Shown: positions 52,016 through 59,605, numbered from the stretch's first letter. The stretch: DNA of 64,000 nucleotides from Candidatus Liberimonas magnetica (GCA_020523885.1 JAJAPY010000003.1:124001-188000), one strand, 5' to 3'. The notes: generated by a model from the letters alone, not told the origin. Translations and numbers: made by a program.

Positions 52016-53473
52016 ATGAAAAAACAGAACAGGGCACCTCTTTTTGAAACCCTTCTTTCACGCTCCAAAAGGCATGTAACATCATTCCATACCCCAGGCC
52101 ATAAAAATGGGCGCAGCATAGATAAACGTTTACGCTCCTTTACGGGCAAGAGCGCCTATTATTTTGATGTAACTGTTTTTCCTGAAGTTGATTCTTTGCA
52201 TGACCCAACAGGAATAATAAAGAAGGCTCAGGAGCTGATGGCCCTCGCTTACGGGGTTTCTCATTCGTTCTTTCTTGTAAACGGATCTTCTGTAGGTAAT
52301 ATGATCATGTTCATGTCTGCCTGCAAACCCGGCGATTCGGTGATAATTTCAAGGAATGCACACAAATCCGTTATGTCCGGAGTGATACAATCCGGGCTTT
52401 GGCCAATTTGGCTACAACCTAAAGTCGACCAAAACCTGGACATAGTATTCGATTCATCGCCTGAACAGATAGAAGCGGCTATAAAGCAATACCCTGAATC
52501 AAAAGCAGTTTTTGTAACAAGCCCTACGTACAACGGAATAACAACTAACCTGGCAAAAATAGCCGAGATCTGCCATGAAAACGGAAAAGTACTATTGGTC
52601 GATGAAGCTCACGGAGCTCATTTAAGGTTCCACTCAAACCTGCCGGTTTCCGCCACAGAAGTAGGCGCTGATCTCTGTGTTCAATCCACGCACAAAATGC
52701 TGTCTGCCTTGTCCCAGGGTTCTGCCCTTCATTTCAATTCTGAATTACTTGATATAAAACGCGTAAAAAAAATAGTATCACTTTACCAGACAACCAGCCC
52801 GAATTATTTGATCCTTGCAAGTTTAGACCTGGCGCGCAGACAAGCTGTACTTCAGGGCGAACAAATGCTTGATAAGGTTATAAAAGCCGCAGAATACGGC
52901 AGAAAAAGAATAAACCAGTTAAAAAGCTATTCCTGTTTCACAAGACAAGAGATAAATAAACACGGCTTTGACCTCGATGTAACAAAATTAACCATAAATG
53001 TGACCCGGACAGGATTTTCCGGTTACTATATTGCGGATATTTTAGCAAAAGAGTATAATATCCAAGTTGATTGTGCAGACATCTTCAATTTAATAGCGAT
53101 TATGGGAATAGGCTCAGACTTAAGCGACGTAAAAACCCTTGTCGATGCCCTTACGGACATAGAACAAAAATACCACGGACATCAGGAAAACTGGATATTA
53201 CAGATACCTTCACTACCTACTGAAATGGTCATGATGCCAAGAGAGGTTTTTTTGTCAAGAAAAACCAAGCGTGTACATATAACTAAGGCTGCAGGCCAGA
53301 TCGCAGCCCAGACACTTACTCCATACCCTCCAGGAATACCCATTTTGATACCCGGTGAAAGAATAACAAAAGAAATATGTGATTATCTTATGGACTTATC
53401 CGCAAAAGATATAAGGATAAGCGGGCAGGAAACAGAAGAACTTCGCACAATTAAAGTAGTCGCATCACATTAG
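52016..53473 (+). CDS. Orn/Lys/Arg decarboxylase family enzyme (PLP)
   Basis: A 485-aa fold-I decarboxylase: SFHTPGHKNG at the start, NAHKSVMSGVIQSG, VDEAHGAHLRFH (Asp196 contacts PLP) and QSTHKMLSALSQG with PLP Lys227. The C-terminal domain has TPYPPGIPILIPGE. It is close in size to small arginine/lysine decarboxylases of the Bacillus SpeA/YaaO type rather than the 700-aa E. coli enzymes. It would supply agmatine, putrescine or cadaverine for the two upstream polyamine enzymes; the substrate is not decidable here. A separate promoter precedes it. Confidence 0.88.
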   Translation: MKKQNRAPLFETLLSRSKRHVTSFHTPGHKNGRSIDKRLRSFTGKSAYYFDVTVFPEVDSLHDPTGIIKKAQELMALAYGVSHSFFLVNGSSVGNMIMFMSACKPGDSVIISRNAHKSVMSGVIQSGLWPIWLQPKVDQNLDIVFDSSPEQIEAAIKQYPESKAVFVTSPTYNGITTNLAKIAEICHENGKVLLVDEAHGAHLRFHSNLPVSATEVGADLCVQSTHKMLSALSQGSALHFNSELLDIKRVKKIVSLYQTTSPNYLILASLDLARRQAVLQGEQMLDKVIKAAEYGRKRINQLKSYSCFTRQEINKHGFDLDVTKLTINVTRTGFSGYYIADILAKEYNIQVDCADIFNLIAIMGIGSDLSDVKTLVDALTDIEQKYHGHQENWILQIPSLPTEMVMMPREVFLSRKTKRVHITKAAGQIAAQTLTPYPPGIPILIPGERITKEICDYLMDLSAKDIRISGQETEELRTIKVVASH

Positions 53474-53522
53474 TGATATATCTTGCCGATGTGGTAATAA
53501 TAAAAAGGGAGATAAAACAACA

Positions 53523-53864
53523 ATGAACCAGACAGAGCTGAAAAAGCTAAGGAAATTATTACTTGAAAAAAGAGATGACCTGACTCAGGTCGTAAAAAGC
53601 AAAAAGGAAAGAGACCTGCAGGACGTAGAAATCGGAGATGAAATAGACAGCGCATCTCAATCCGTGGAGAAAGAAATACTTTTTGAGTTGACAGACAATG
53701 AAAAGGTGATGCTCGACAACATTGAATCAGCCCTAAGCCGTATTGAGAAGGGAACCTTTGGGAAATGCGAGTCCTGTGGGCAGAAAATAGCGATACCGAG
53801 GCTTGAAGCACTTCCGTGGGTCAGATATTGCATAAGCTGTCAGGCAAAAACGGAAAAGGCGTAA
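53523..53864 (+). CDS. DksA/TraR family C4 zinc-finger protein
   Basis: A 113-aa protein with an N-terminal helical hairpin, a DEIDSA match to the DxxDxA tip motif (39-44) and a C4 zinc finger (Cys82, Cys85, Cys103, Cys106) in the family layout CESCGQ...YCISCQ. DksA/TraR proteins bind RNA polymerase through the secondary channel and tune transcription, often with ppGpp. Its size and spacing match TraR/YbiI-type short forms. A GGGAG site precedes the ATG. The spacer after the decarboxylase gene is 49 bp; it may be cotranscribed or independent. Confidence 0.9.
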   Translation: MNQTELKKLRKLLLEKRDDLTQVVKSKKERDLQDVEIGDEIDSASQSVEKEILFELTDNEKVMLDNIESALSRIEKGTFGKCESCGQKIAIPRLEALPWVRYCISCQAKTEKA

Positions 53865-53865
53865 A

Positions 53866-53900
53866 AAGCAGGGGATAGGGGCAAGGGTTCAGGGTGCAGA
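53866..53900. repeat. Single-armed word repeat, CAGGGGATAGGGGCAAGGG type
   Basis: Words CAGGGGATAGGGG, CAAGGGTTCAGGG and TGCAGAACTT follow one another in the short gap between convergent genes. It resembles one arm of the other word families with no visible partner arm. Confidence 0.4.
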
Positions 53901-53902
53901 AC

Positions 53903-54415
53903 TTATTTAAAATATAATTCGAGCCAGTGTATGACCATCCCGATTGAAAGGAAAACCGTATAAGGCAAATATATGGAGTCTTTAGGGTTGAATTCTAAAG
54001 ACTCTTTTGTTTTTATCGATAGAAAAAGCAATATAGCAAAAAACACCTTCTTAACTACGGGTAAAAATCTTTTCTTCGTTATGAGTACAAATATAGCTGC
54101 TGTACCCCCTGCCAAGGCTCCGTACAATCCTCCTATAAGTACAAATTTCATACCTTTAAGCGCACCGACTGCTGCCATGAACTTTACGTCTCCTGCTCCG
54201 ACTCCTTTAAGAAGGTAAAAAACAAATAAAAAACTAAAACCTGCGATAAATCCATAAAATGAAGTTTCTAAACCTTTTATACCGAAAAAATAAAAATTCA
54301 ATCCGAATCCTAGTATAGATGAAGACAATACCGTATAATTAAAGATTTTTCTAAATCTTATGTCAGAATAAATCGAGAAAAATATAAAACCAAATAAAAT
54401 AAAATCAATAATCAT
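53903..54415 (-). CDS. Type IV prepilin peptidase, short TadV/CpaA type (A24)
   Basis: A 170-aa membrane protein with about five helices. The aspartic-protease motifs are YSDIRFRKI (Asp18) and GVGAGDVKFM (Asp76, GxGD). It lacks the N-terminal methylase domain of PilD, as do TadV/CpaA enzymes. It should cleave the leader of the Flp-type pilin (57019) and the TadE-like protein (58848), which lie within 5 kb on the other strand. It is preceded on its own strand by a long inverted repeat (54466-54551) and the FIST gene. Confidence 0.88.
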   Translation of the reverse strand: MIIDFILFGFIFFSIYSDIRFRKIFNYTVLSSSILGFGLNFYFFGIKGLETSFYGFIAGFSFLFVFYLLKGVGAGDVKFMAAVGALKGMKFVLIGGLYGALAGGTAAIFVLITKKRFLPVVKKVFFAILLFLSIKTKESLEFNPKDSIYLPYTVFLSIGMVIHWLELYFK

Positions 54416-54465
54416 TATTATTCCAAGTGCATCAAATTTAACTTGACAATTGTTCGGTTAAAAAA

Positions 54466-54551
54466 ATAAGTAAGATTATTTCGCAGTTTAGTTACAGACA
54501 ATGACTAATAAAAATGTCATGGCTTTCTAAAAGCGAAGCAATCTTACTTAT
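54466..54551. repeat. Long inverted repeat between prepilin peptidase and FIST genes
   Basis: ATAAGTAAGATT (54466-54477) is the exact reverse complement of AATCTTACTTAT (54540-54551); the pairing continues inward as TTCGC with GCGAA after a 2-nt mismatch. The loop is about 50 nt. Two genes on the reverse strand flank it. Confidence 0.7.
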
Positions 54552-54585
54552 ATTAATATTTCTTATACCTAATTCCAGCCTTAAC

Positions 54586-55704
54586 CTATTTAAATATAAG
54601 CATAGTCGAGGTCTGATTTATGTGCCCGACAAACTGTTCGCCGTACGTGCTAAAACCAATTGTCTGAACATCTGTGAATATTTTGCCGTAAGGTTCTGTT
54701 TGTTTTTTGTTCTCAAGTTCCAGAGTTCTTAATATGCAGTGAAAATTTATTATGCCTGAAACCTTGCCCATCTCTTTAAGTTTATTTTCAACCGCTCTCT
54801 TTGTATCAGTAACGATATCTGTAGATTCAAGCAAGGAAAGCTCCATCCCCTGTTTAATATTACAGTAAAATTTGATATTTTTGCCTACCAGCTGCTGGGG
54901 GCTGCGTACATAAGGTTCGTTATTTACCATAAGTCCTACCGGGTTAGTCATAAATTTGGTTGGAGCATCTTCAACTTTAACACCCAATGCTTCAGCATAG
55001 GCTTCGGCAGCAGGTTTATTATTGAATTCCACAACTTCTCTTGAGGACTCTATAACTTTTGTCGCGGTCAATTTATTAGTCTTCTTATCAAAGCTTTGAG
55101 TTTTGATAAAATCAAAGGCCACCTTTGATTTTATCAAGGCCAGCACCGCCGCATTTGAGTAAAGCTGCCCGTTTGAGAAAACAAAGGTCTCTTTGAACTT
55201 CAGGTCGTCTCCGGCGGAAGCGCCGATGAAATTAACATTTGTAAGGTCGCCTATTTTATCCATTAACCTTTCTTCAGCGCCGCTTAAACCATCGACAAGA
55301 ATTATACCGACAAACTTCTTAGTATCTACTGAGTTCATTTTAAAATTGTAATATTCCTCGAAATTATTAAATGCCTTTTCTACATTATTTCCTTCTTTGA
55401 TTTTTTCAACAATTTCAACCTTTACATCTTCAATAGTATCCTTGTCAAAAATCATGGCAACAACAGAGTTTTTTAAGACAAGGCCGCTTACTATTTCTCC
55501 AGAAGTAGTGCAGCCAAAAACATCCGCATCCTTAAATATATTTTTTATTCCTGAACCGACTTTGGGGAGGTCAAGGTTGGAAGTAGTAAAAAACAATACC
55601 ATCCTGGGTTTAAGTGCTTTTTCTATGTTTTTAGCTTTGTCTGCTAAGTCAGCCAACACAGCCTCTGTACCTGCTTTCGTTGAGTAAATTGTTTTAATTG
55701 ACAT
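54586..55704 (-). CDS. FIST domain sensor protein
   Basis: A 372-aa protein with a FIST N domain (roughly 30-225: FFTTSNLDLPKV, DADVFGCTTSGEIVSG, NFIGASAGDD) and a FIST_C domain (roughly 230-350, with PVGLMVNNEPYVRSP and FSTYGEQFVGHINQTST at the end). FIST proteins are predicted small-molecule sensors linked to signalling systems and occur alone or fused to kinases; this one is alone. An AAGGAG ribosome site precedes the start. It lies downstream of a 66-residue gene on the same strand, and the two likely share the promoter at 56025-56053. Confidence 0.88.
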   Translation of the reverse strand: MSIKTIYSTKAGTEAVLADLADKAKNIEKALKPRMVLFFTTSNLDLPKVGSGIKNIFKDADVFGCTTSGEIVSGLVLKNSVVAMIFDKDTIEDVKVEIVEKIKEGNNVEKAFNNFEEYYNFKMNSVDTKKFVGIILVDGLSGAEERLMDKIGDLTNVNFIGASAGDDLKFKETFVFSNGQLYSNAAVLALIKSKVAFDFIKTQSFDKKTNKLTATKVIESSREVVEFNNKPAAEAYAEALGVKVEDAPTKFMTNPVGLMVNNEPYVRSPQQLVGKNIKFYCNIKQGMELSLLESTDIVTDTKRAVENKLKEMGKVSGIINFHCILRTLELENKKQTEPYGKIFTDVQTIGFSTYGEQFVGHINQTSTMLIFK

Positions 55705-55725
55705 ATTTTATTCTCCTTTTTGGAA

Positions 55726-55926
55726 TTATAGTTGCACACCCATTTCTTCCGCAATTTTATGCAGTTTATCAACAACCTCAACATTGTCTTCTGATGTGTC
55801 CGTATACGTATCCACATTTATCCCCTTCATGAACAGCTTGGTTCTTGTGGTCACCATAATAGTTTCAATACCTCTTGCCCGCTTTTTCACAATTTCATCA
55901 ATCAACTTTTTAATTTTACCTGACAT
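55726..55926 (-). CDS. Small conserved-looking helical/beta protein of unknown function
   Basis: A 66-aa protein with no known domain: a basic N-terminal helix (MSGKIKKLIDEIVKKRARG), a beta stretch with ETIMVTTRTKLFMKGINVD and a C-terminal helix. It has a perfect AGGAGG ribosome site 4-5 nt before the ATG, and a good promoter (56025-56053) lies upstream on this strand. It is 21 bp before the FIST gene and therefore probably part of one transcript. It could be a partner of the FIST protein; nothing in the sequence proves this. Confidence 0.7.
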   Translation of the reverse strand: MSGKIKKLIDEIVKKRARGIETIMVTTRTKLFMKGINVDTYTDTSEDNVEVVDKLHKIAEEMGVQL

Positions 55927-56024
55927 AAAACCTCCTCTTTATGCTGGAATGACATCCCTTTTAATTTTCATACTTTTCATTTTACTTTTGACACTATCTA
56001 TAAGGTTTTTTAGAATCTTAATTA

Positions 56025-56053
56025 ATTATAATATTTTTGTTTTTAAAAAGCAA
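56025..56053 (-). promoter_or_regulatory. Sigma70-type promoter of the small protein-FIST operon
   Basis: On the reverse strand TTGCTT (56053-56048), a 17-bp spacer and consensus TATAAT (56030-56025). It drives 55926 and 55704 leftward. The 297-bp gap (55927-56223) also holds the forward promoter at 56161, but no repeat. Confidence 0.68.
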
Positions 56054-56160
56054 CATTTTTATATTTCTATTGTTAATTCTAATTATCCAAAATTATTGAA
56101 TAACTAAGATTTTTTTAGTAGAATATCTTCATTATTTTCAAGTACTTCCAAACTTGATTG

Positions 56161-56189
56161 TTGACTTGCACAAAAAGCCGTTATAAACT
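56161..56189 (+). promoter_or_regulatory. Sigma70-type promoter of the secretin-Flp operon
   Basis: TTGACT (56161-56166), 17-bp spacer, TAAACT (56184-56189). A GGGAGGA ribosome site at 56214-56220 precedes the ATG at 56224. It would start transcription near 56196. Confidence 0.65.
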
Positions 56190-56223
56190 AATTCATACCA
56201 CAATATACCTATAGGGAGGAAAA

Positions 56224-57003
56224 ATGCAAAATCAGAGAATGCTGAACGCATCGGTTTCGTTGCTCATGTTTGTCTTATTTTTGTTTATTTTTGCTGTCCC
56301 CTGTCTCTCATCTGAAATGATAGAAGTAGAGATCGAAATTACAGAAATAAACAATAATAAAGCGAACGAACTCGGCATTCAATGGGCAGATACTCTACAG
56401 GCAGGAGAGATATCCTGGGAGCCATCCTTTGTTGGAACCAAAAGGATACCTGCCGCTCTTCCTGAGGTTCCTTCATTAATAGATGCAGGGGATTGGAAAC
56501 GGTATACCGCATTAACTGCAAGCCTGAAAATATTGAAACAAAAGGGCGCTGCCCAGGTGCTTTCTAAGCCAAAATTGGTAACAAAATCCGGTACGACCGC
56601 AGATTTTCTTGTAGGAGGAGAAGTGCCTATTGTTGCTTCAGGGGTCGGAGGAGGTACTATTAACTGGAAGGAATTCGGTCTTAAGATGATTATATTACCA
56701 AAAATAACTCATGATAACCAGATAGATGTTTCTATGACTACGGAAGTCAGCCGCCTGGACTGGTCAAACGCAGTGGCGGGCAACCCGGCCATTACTTCAA
56801 GAAAGGCTACATCTCAATTAGTCATTAAAAACGGGCAAACGCTTGCTCTAGCCGGAATGATAGAAACAAAAAAAGAGAAACAAAAAACCGGTATCCCTCT
56901 TTTGATGGATATCCCTATATTGGGCTACCTTTTCAGCCGGCAAATAGATGTTGACACCAAAACGAATGTTCTAATTTTTGTTACCCCAAAAATAATTGAA
57001 TAG
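56224..57003 (+). CDS. Secretin-domain-only protein (RcpA/CpaC-type C-terminal domain)
   Basis: A 259-aa protein. After a signal peptide (about 1-31) the secretin domain starts directly: IEVEIEITEINNNKANELGIQW, then QVLSKPKLVTKSG, ADFLVGGEVPI, TLALAGMIE, GIPLLMDIPILGYLF and TNVLIFVTPKII, the full C-terminal secretin signature. The N0, N1 and BON domains of usual secretins are missing, and the length is only half that of CpaC. It would form a minimal outer-membrane channel for the Tad/Flp-type system. It is followed by the Flp pilin gene after 15 bp. Confidence 0.87.
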   Translation: MQNQRMLNASVSLLMFVLFLFIFAVPCLSSEMIEVEIEITEINNNKANELGIQWADTLQAGEISWEPSFVGTKRIPAALPEVPSLIDAGDWKRYTALTASLKILKQKGAAQVLSKPKLVTKSGTTADFLVGGEVPIVASGVGGGTINWKEFGLKMIILPKITHDNQIDVSMTTEVSRLDWSNAVAGNPAITSRKATSQLVIKNGQTLALAGMIETKKEKQKTGIPLLMDIPILGYLFSRQIDVDTKTNVLIFVTPKIIE

Positions 57004-57018
57004 CAGCAGAGAGAAACG

Positions 57019-57213
57019 GTGTATATTATGATTAAATTTGTATCCAGATTTTACAATGATGAGAACGCTCAGGCGATGGTTGAATATGTATTGATATTAT
57101 CTATTCTCACGCTTGCTTCCTACGGGGTTGTTAAGTTGTTCCTTGCAGCCCTTGCTTCAAAATTCAATAAAATTAAATTTTTAAGGAGCGGGCCGGCAGG
57201 AGTTATGCCTTGA
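57019..57213 (+). CDS. Flp-type pilin
   Basis: A 64-aa protein: a short charged leader, NDENAQAMVEYVLILSIL with the Flp/TadE processing region (Glu next to the hydrophobic helix, preceded by a small residue), then one membrane helix. Flp pilins are processed by a TadV-type peptidase, here encoded at 53903. The GTG at 57019 has an AGAGAG site; ATG 57028 is an alternative start. The C-terminal tail KIKFLRSGPAGVMP is atypical. Its stop overlaps the next start codon (TTGA), so translation is coupled. Confidence 0.85.
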   Translation: MYIMIKFVSRFYNDENAQAMVEYVLILSILTLASYGVVKLFLAALASKFNKIKFLRSGPAGVMP

Positions 57214-58355
57214 CCCTGAAACTAAAATTATATTTTTTTACTACCGCTCTTTTACTGACTTTTATTATGGATTTTACCTGTTTTTCAAAAGAATGGGAAA
57301 CCGTATCAGAAGTAAATATATCCAAAGCTCTTGAAGAACAAATAGCCAGATATCAGAAGAAATTCGATGACATAGTTTCAGATGCCAAAAATGAAATATC
57401 CGGTTTTGAAGACGAATTAACAAACCAGGCAACTCACCTAAATGACATTAAAAATGAATATGAAAAAAACATTTCTGAGTACCAGGCCAAAATAGACGAT
57501 ATGCAGGCAGGGATTTATGCTACGGTGGATTCTTACAAAAAAATGGCAGACAGCTTCGCAAACGATGCTGAGGGCAGGATTGAAACAGCCAAAGATGATT
57601 TAAACAATGTAAAAAATAATCTGGAAGATTCAATTGTTGATTATAAAAACAAAGCTGAAGCAAAAATAAACACTGAAGTGGAAAAATACAAAGAAAAAAT
57701 ATATGATACCCAAAAAAGTATAGAAGCTGAAGTAAACCATTACCAGGCTTTAATTCAAAACACTGAAGCCGGACTAAAAGAGACAGTAGATAATTATCAA
57801 ACCAGGATAAATGAAATTCAAGCATCTTTGAACGATTCCATTAAACAATCTGAGTCTCAAATAGAGAGTGTCAGGGAAAATACGGAAAAGACCATAGCCG
57901 GGTTGAACTATAAAATCAGCGAGGCCAGAAACAGGCTTGAAAATTGTACAGATACCGCAATGGTTAACAACATAAATAAAGAAGTTGAAGATTATAAAAG
58001 TGAAATAGAAGAAACCGTTGCTTCGGGAAATGAAGATATACAAAAAATCCAGGACGAAACACAAAATAAACTAAGTGCCTGTGACACAGAGATAAAAATA
58101 TACCAGGGCAAAATCCGGGAAGCTAATCAAACAGCTGAAATTAGTATACAAGAATATAATGATAAAATCGTAAAATCAAAGGACAGTATTAAGGATGAGG
58201 TAGCTGAAAACCAGGCTAAAATAGACGTGTACAATGAAGGCATAAAAAATACTGCCCAAAACTCCTATCAAAACATAGAAGAAAACACGGGTAACGCTTT
58301 ATCTTTGGCAGATGCACAAATAGCAGGTGTCGTTAACAGTTACGGCCTTAAATAA
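57210..58355 (+). CDS. Secreted all-helical protein made of 18-residue repeats
   Basis: A 381-aa protein with a signal peptide (about 1-22). The body is highly helical, with 18-residue repeats in phase: residues 90-107, 108-125, 126-143, 159-176, 177-194, 195-212, 213-230, then 297-314, 315-332 and 333-350. Consensus is roughly xYQxKIxDxQxxIxxxVx (Tyr at position 2, hydrophobics at 6, 13 and 17). An 18-residue period is five helical turns, giving an amphipathic rod. Cys at 246 and 291. TTG start with AGGAG (57198-57202) 7 nt upstream and overlap with the pilin stop. I know no named family; a structural or tip/sheath role is a guess. Confidence 0.8.
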   Translation: MTLKLKLYFFTTALLLTFIMDFTCFSKEWETVSEVNISKALEEQIARYQKKFDDIVSDAKNEISGFEDELTNQATHLNDIKNEYEKNISEYQAKIDDMQAGIYATVDSYKKMADSFANDAEGRIETAKDDLNNVKNNLEDSIVDYKNKAEAKINTEVEKYKEKIYDTQKSIEAEVNHYQALIQNTEAGLKETVDNYQTRINEIQASLNDSIKQSESQIESVRENTEKTIAGLNYKISEARNRLENCTDTAMVNNINKEVEDYKSEIEETVASGNEDIQKIQDETQNKLSACDTEIKIYQGKIREANQTAEISIQEYNDKIVKSKDSIKDEVAENQAKIDVYNEGIKNTAQNSYQNIEENTGNALSLADAQIAGVVNSYGLK

Positions 58356-58356
58356 C

Positions 58357-58851
58357 ATGCTAAAACAATTCATAGCAACATCATTTTTGTTTGTTTTTCT
58401 TTTTAGTTTTCTTTCCTGCAAGAACTTAAAACAATCATCTTCTAAAGATAAAACTGAAAGAAGTAAGGAGTCTTTCCAGATAACTGACCTGAAAATTGGC
58501 TCCGGAAACAATAAAATAGAGATAGAGAAAACCGAGTTTAAAATCGGCGAAATAATCCGGTTAAATTTCAGTGCAAAAAACCTTATCGCTGTAAAAGAGA
58601 AAAATGTAAAATATTACTGGGTTAGAGAAGACCTTACCGTCAGGGATTCAAGGAATGCCATAGTGCTGTTAAAAGCAGGTATCATAGACCAGAAAGACCT
58701 TATCAGCAGGAAACCCCTGGAATTTGTAAATGAAATTTCTTTGAAAAACATTGAAGGCTTAAAGACGGGCAACTACACTATTGCCCTTCTTGTGACTGAT
58801 ATGATCGGATTTAAAACAGATACTCAGGCATTAGAGATAAAGCTAAAATGA
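58357..58851 (+). CDS. Predicted lipoprotein with Ig-like beta domain
   Basis: A 164-aa protein with a lipoprotein signal (MLKQFIATSFLFVFLFSF before LSC; Cys at the end of a LSC lipobox). After a charged linker, residues about 40-164 form one beta-sandwich-like domain with SGNNKIEIEKTEFKIGEII and LKTGNYTIALLVTD strands. I chose ATG 58357 over the upstream GTG at 58327 because it starts the signal peptide exactly. It lies between the repeat protein and the TadE-like gene, so it may be a Tad-system accessory lipoprotein. The stop overlaps the next ATG by 4 bp. Confidence 0.75.
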   Translation: MLKQFIATSFLFVFLFSFLSCKNLKQSSSKDKTERSKESFQITDLKIGSGNNKIEIEKTEFKIGEIIRLNFSAKNLIAVKEKNVKYYWVREDLTVRDSRNAIVLLKAGIIDQKDLISRKPLEFVNEISLKNIEGLKTGNYTIALLVTDMIGFKTDTQALEIKLK

Positions 58852-59330
58852 ATAAATTTAAGAATACTAAGGGGCAGGCTCTAATCGAAACGCTGCTATG
58901 CACCGTATTCCTTATTATTATTTGTTTTGCGACTATCCAGCTATGTATTGTCGTTATCCATGACTTGATATCAAATGAAGCTGCATTTTCAATTGCACGT
59001 GCTGCTTCTGTGACAAAAGATGAAAACACATTGGACAATAGAGTAAAAACAGCTGCTGCAATCCTGTTATTGCCTCATTTTAACCTAAATAGCTTTGTCC
59101 CTGTAAAAGCCCGGACCGAAAGTACGGATATAGCAGGAAGAAAGGTATATAATGTAACTCTGGAATACTTTATCAACACAATGTTTGCTTATTTTATTGA
59201 TCCTCTGGCTAAAGACACATATTCACTTGGAAGTTCAAGATTTCTCAAACGTTTTGCACGGGCAAGAATAGTGAAATCCCCTGATGAAGAGTTTTACAAC
59301 AAAGCTTACCCCCAGGCCAATGAATTTTAG
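58848..59330 (+). CDS. TadE/TadG-like pseudopilin
   Basis: A 160-aa protein: GQALIETLLCTVFLIIICF is the TadE-type leader/helix (GQAxxE) for prepilin processing. The soluble part has IARAASVTKDENTLDNRVK, typical of TadE-like proteins, and a C-terminal charged tail. The Ala-Leu-Ile-Glu at the helix start gives the conserved Glu+5 equivalent. It overlaps the lipoprotein gene by 4 bp. With the pilin, secretin and peptidase it completes a minimal Tad-like set lacking visible TadA/B/C genes. A dispersed repeat starts at the stop codon. Confidence 0.82.
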   Translation: MNKFKNTKGQALIETLLCTVFLIIICFATIQLCIVVIHDLISNEAAFSIARAASVTKDENTLDNRVKTAAAILLLPHFNLNSFVPVKARTESTDIAGRKVYNVTLEYFINTMFAYFIDPLAKDTYSLGSSRFLKRFARARIVKSPDEEFYNKAYPQANEF

Positions 59331-59524
59331 TGATGCTCCTCCGGTTGAAGCCGGAAGCTTCTTTAATAACGCAGCCTAATGTGACTTCATTAATTTGATT
59401 TGACGGAATCCCTTTAGGGACTACATCATTTTGCATTGCCTACTCCGCCGTAGTAGCCTTTATGGCTACGAAGGCCGGGCATCCTCCGACAGAAGTCGGA
59501 GGTTTTCATGTCGCATGTAATAAC
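59330..59524. repeat. Dispersed hairpin-rich repeat element, copy 2
   Basis: The ends match 3744-3856: AGTGATGCTCCTCCGG...GAAGCCGG.AGCTTCTTT..ATAACGC.GCCTA at the left and CATCCTCCGACAGAAGTC, GGAGGTTTTCATGTCGC at the right. The middle carries about 80 bp more, including TCCC-TTTA-GGGA and GTAGCC-TTTAT-GGCTAC hairpins. The last hairpin CCTCCGAC-AGAA-GTCGGAGG (59483-59502) is followed by TTTT. It begins at the TadE-like stop. Confidence 0.82.
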
Positions 59525-59530
59525 TTATTA

Positions 59531-59559
59531 TTGACTTTACTGAATTTTTATTATATACT
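59531..59559 (+). promoter_or_regulatory. Strong sigma70-type promoter of gap
   Basis: TTGACT (59531-59536), 17-bp spacer, TATACT (59554-59559). It begins right after repeat copy 2. A GGGAGGA site (59594-59600) precedes the ATG at 59606. Confidence 0.78.
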
Positions 59560-59605
59560 CTTTTTTCATAAAAAAGGGCTAAAAAAACAATAAGGGAGGA
59601 AGCAA

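Noticed and set aside
53866-53900. Rho-independent terminator between dksA-like and prepilin peptidase genes
   Set aside because: G-rich words but no complementary arm or T tract.
57210-58355. Lipoprotein call based on Cys24 of the repeat protein
   Set aside because: The residues before the Cys (DFTC) do not match a lipobox; a normal signal peptide is more likely.
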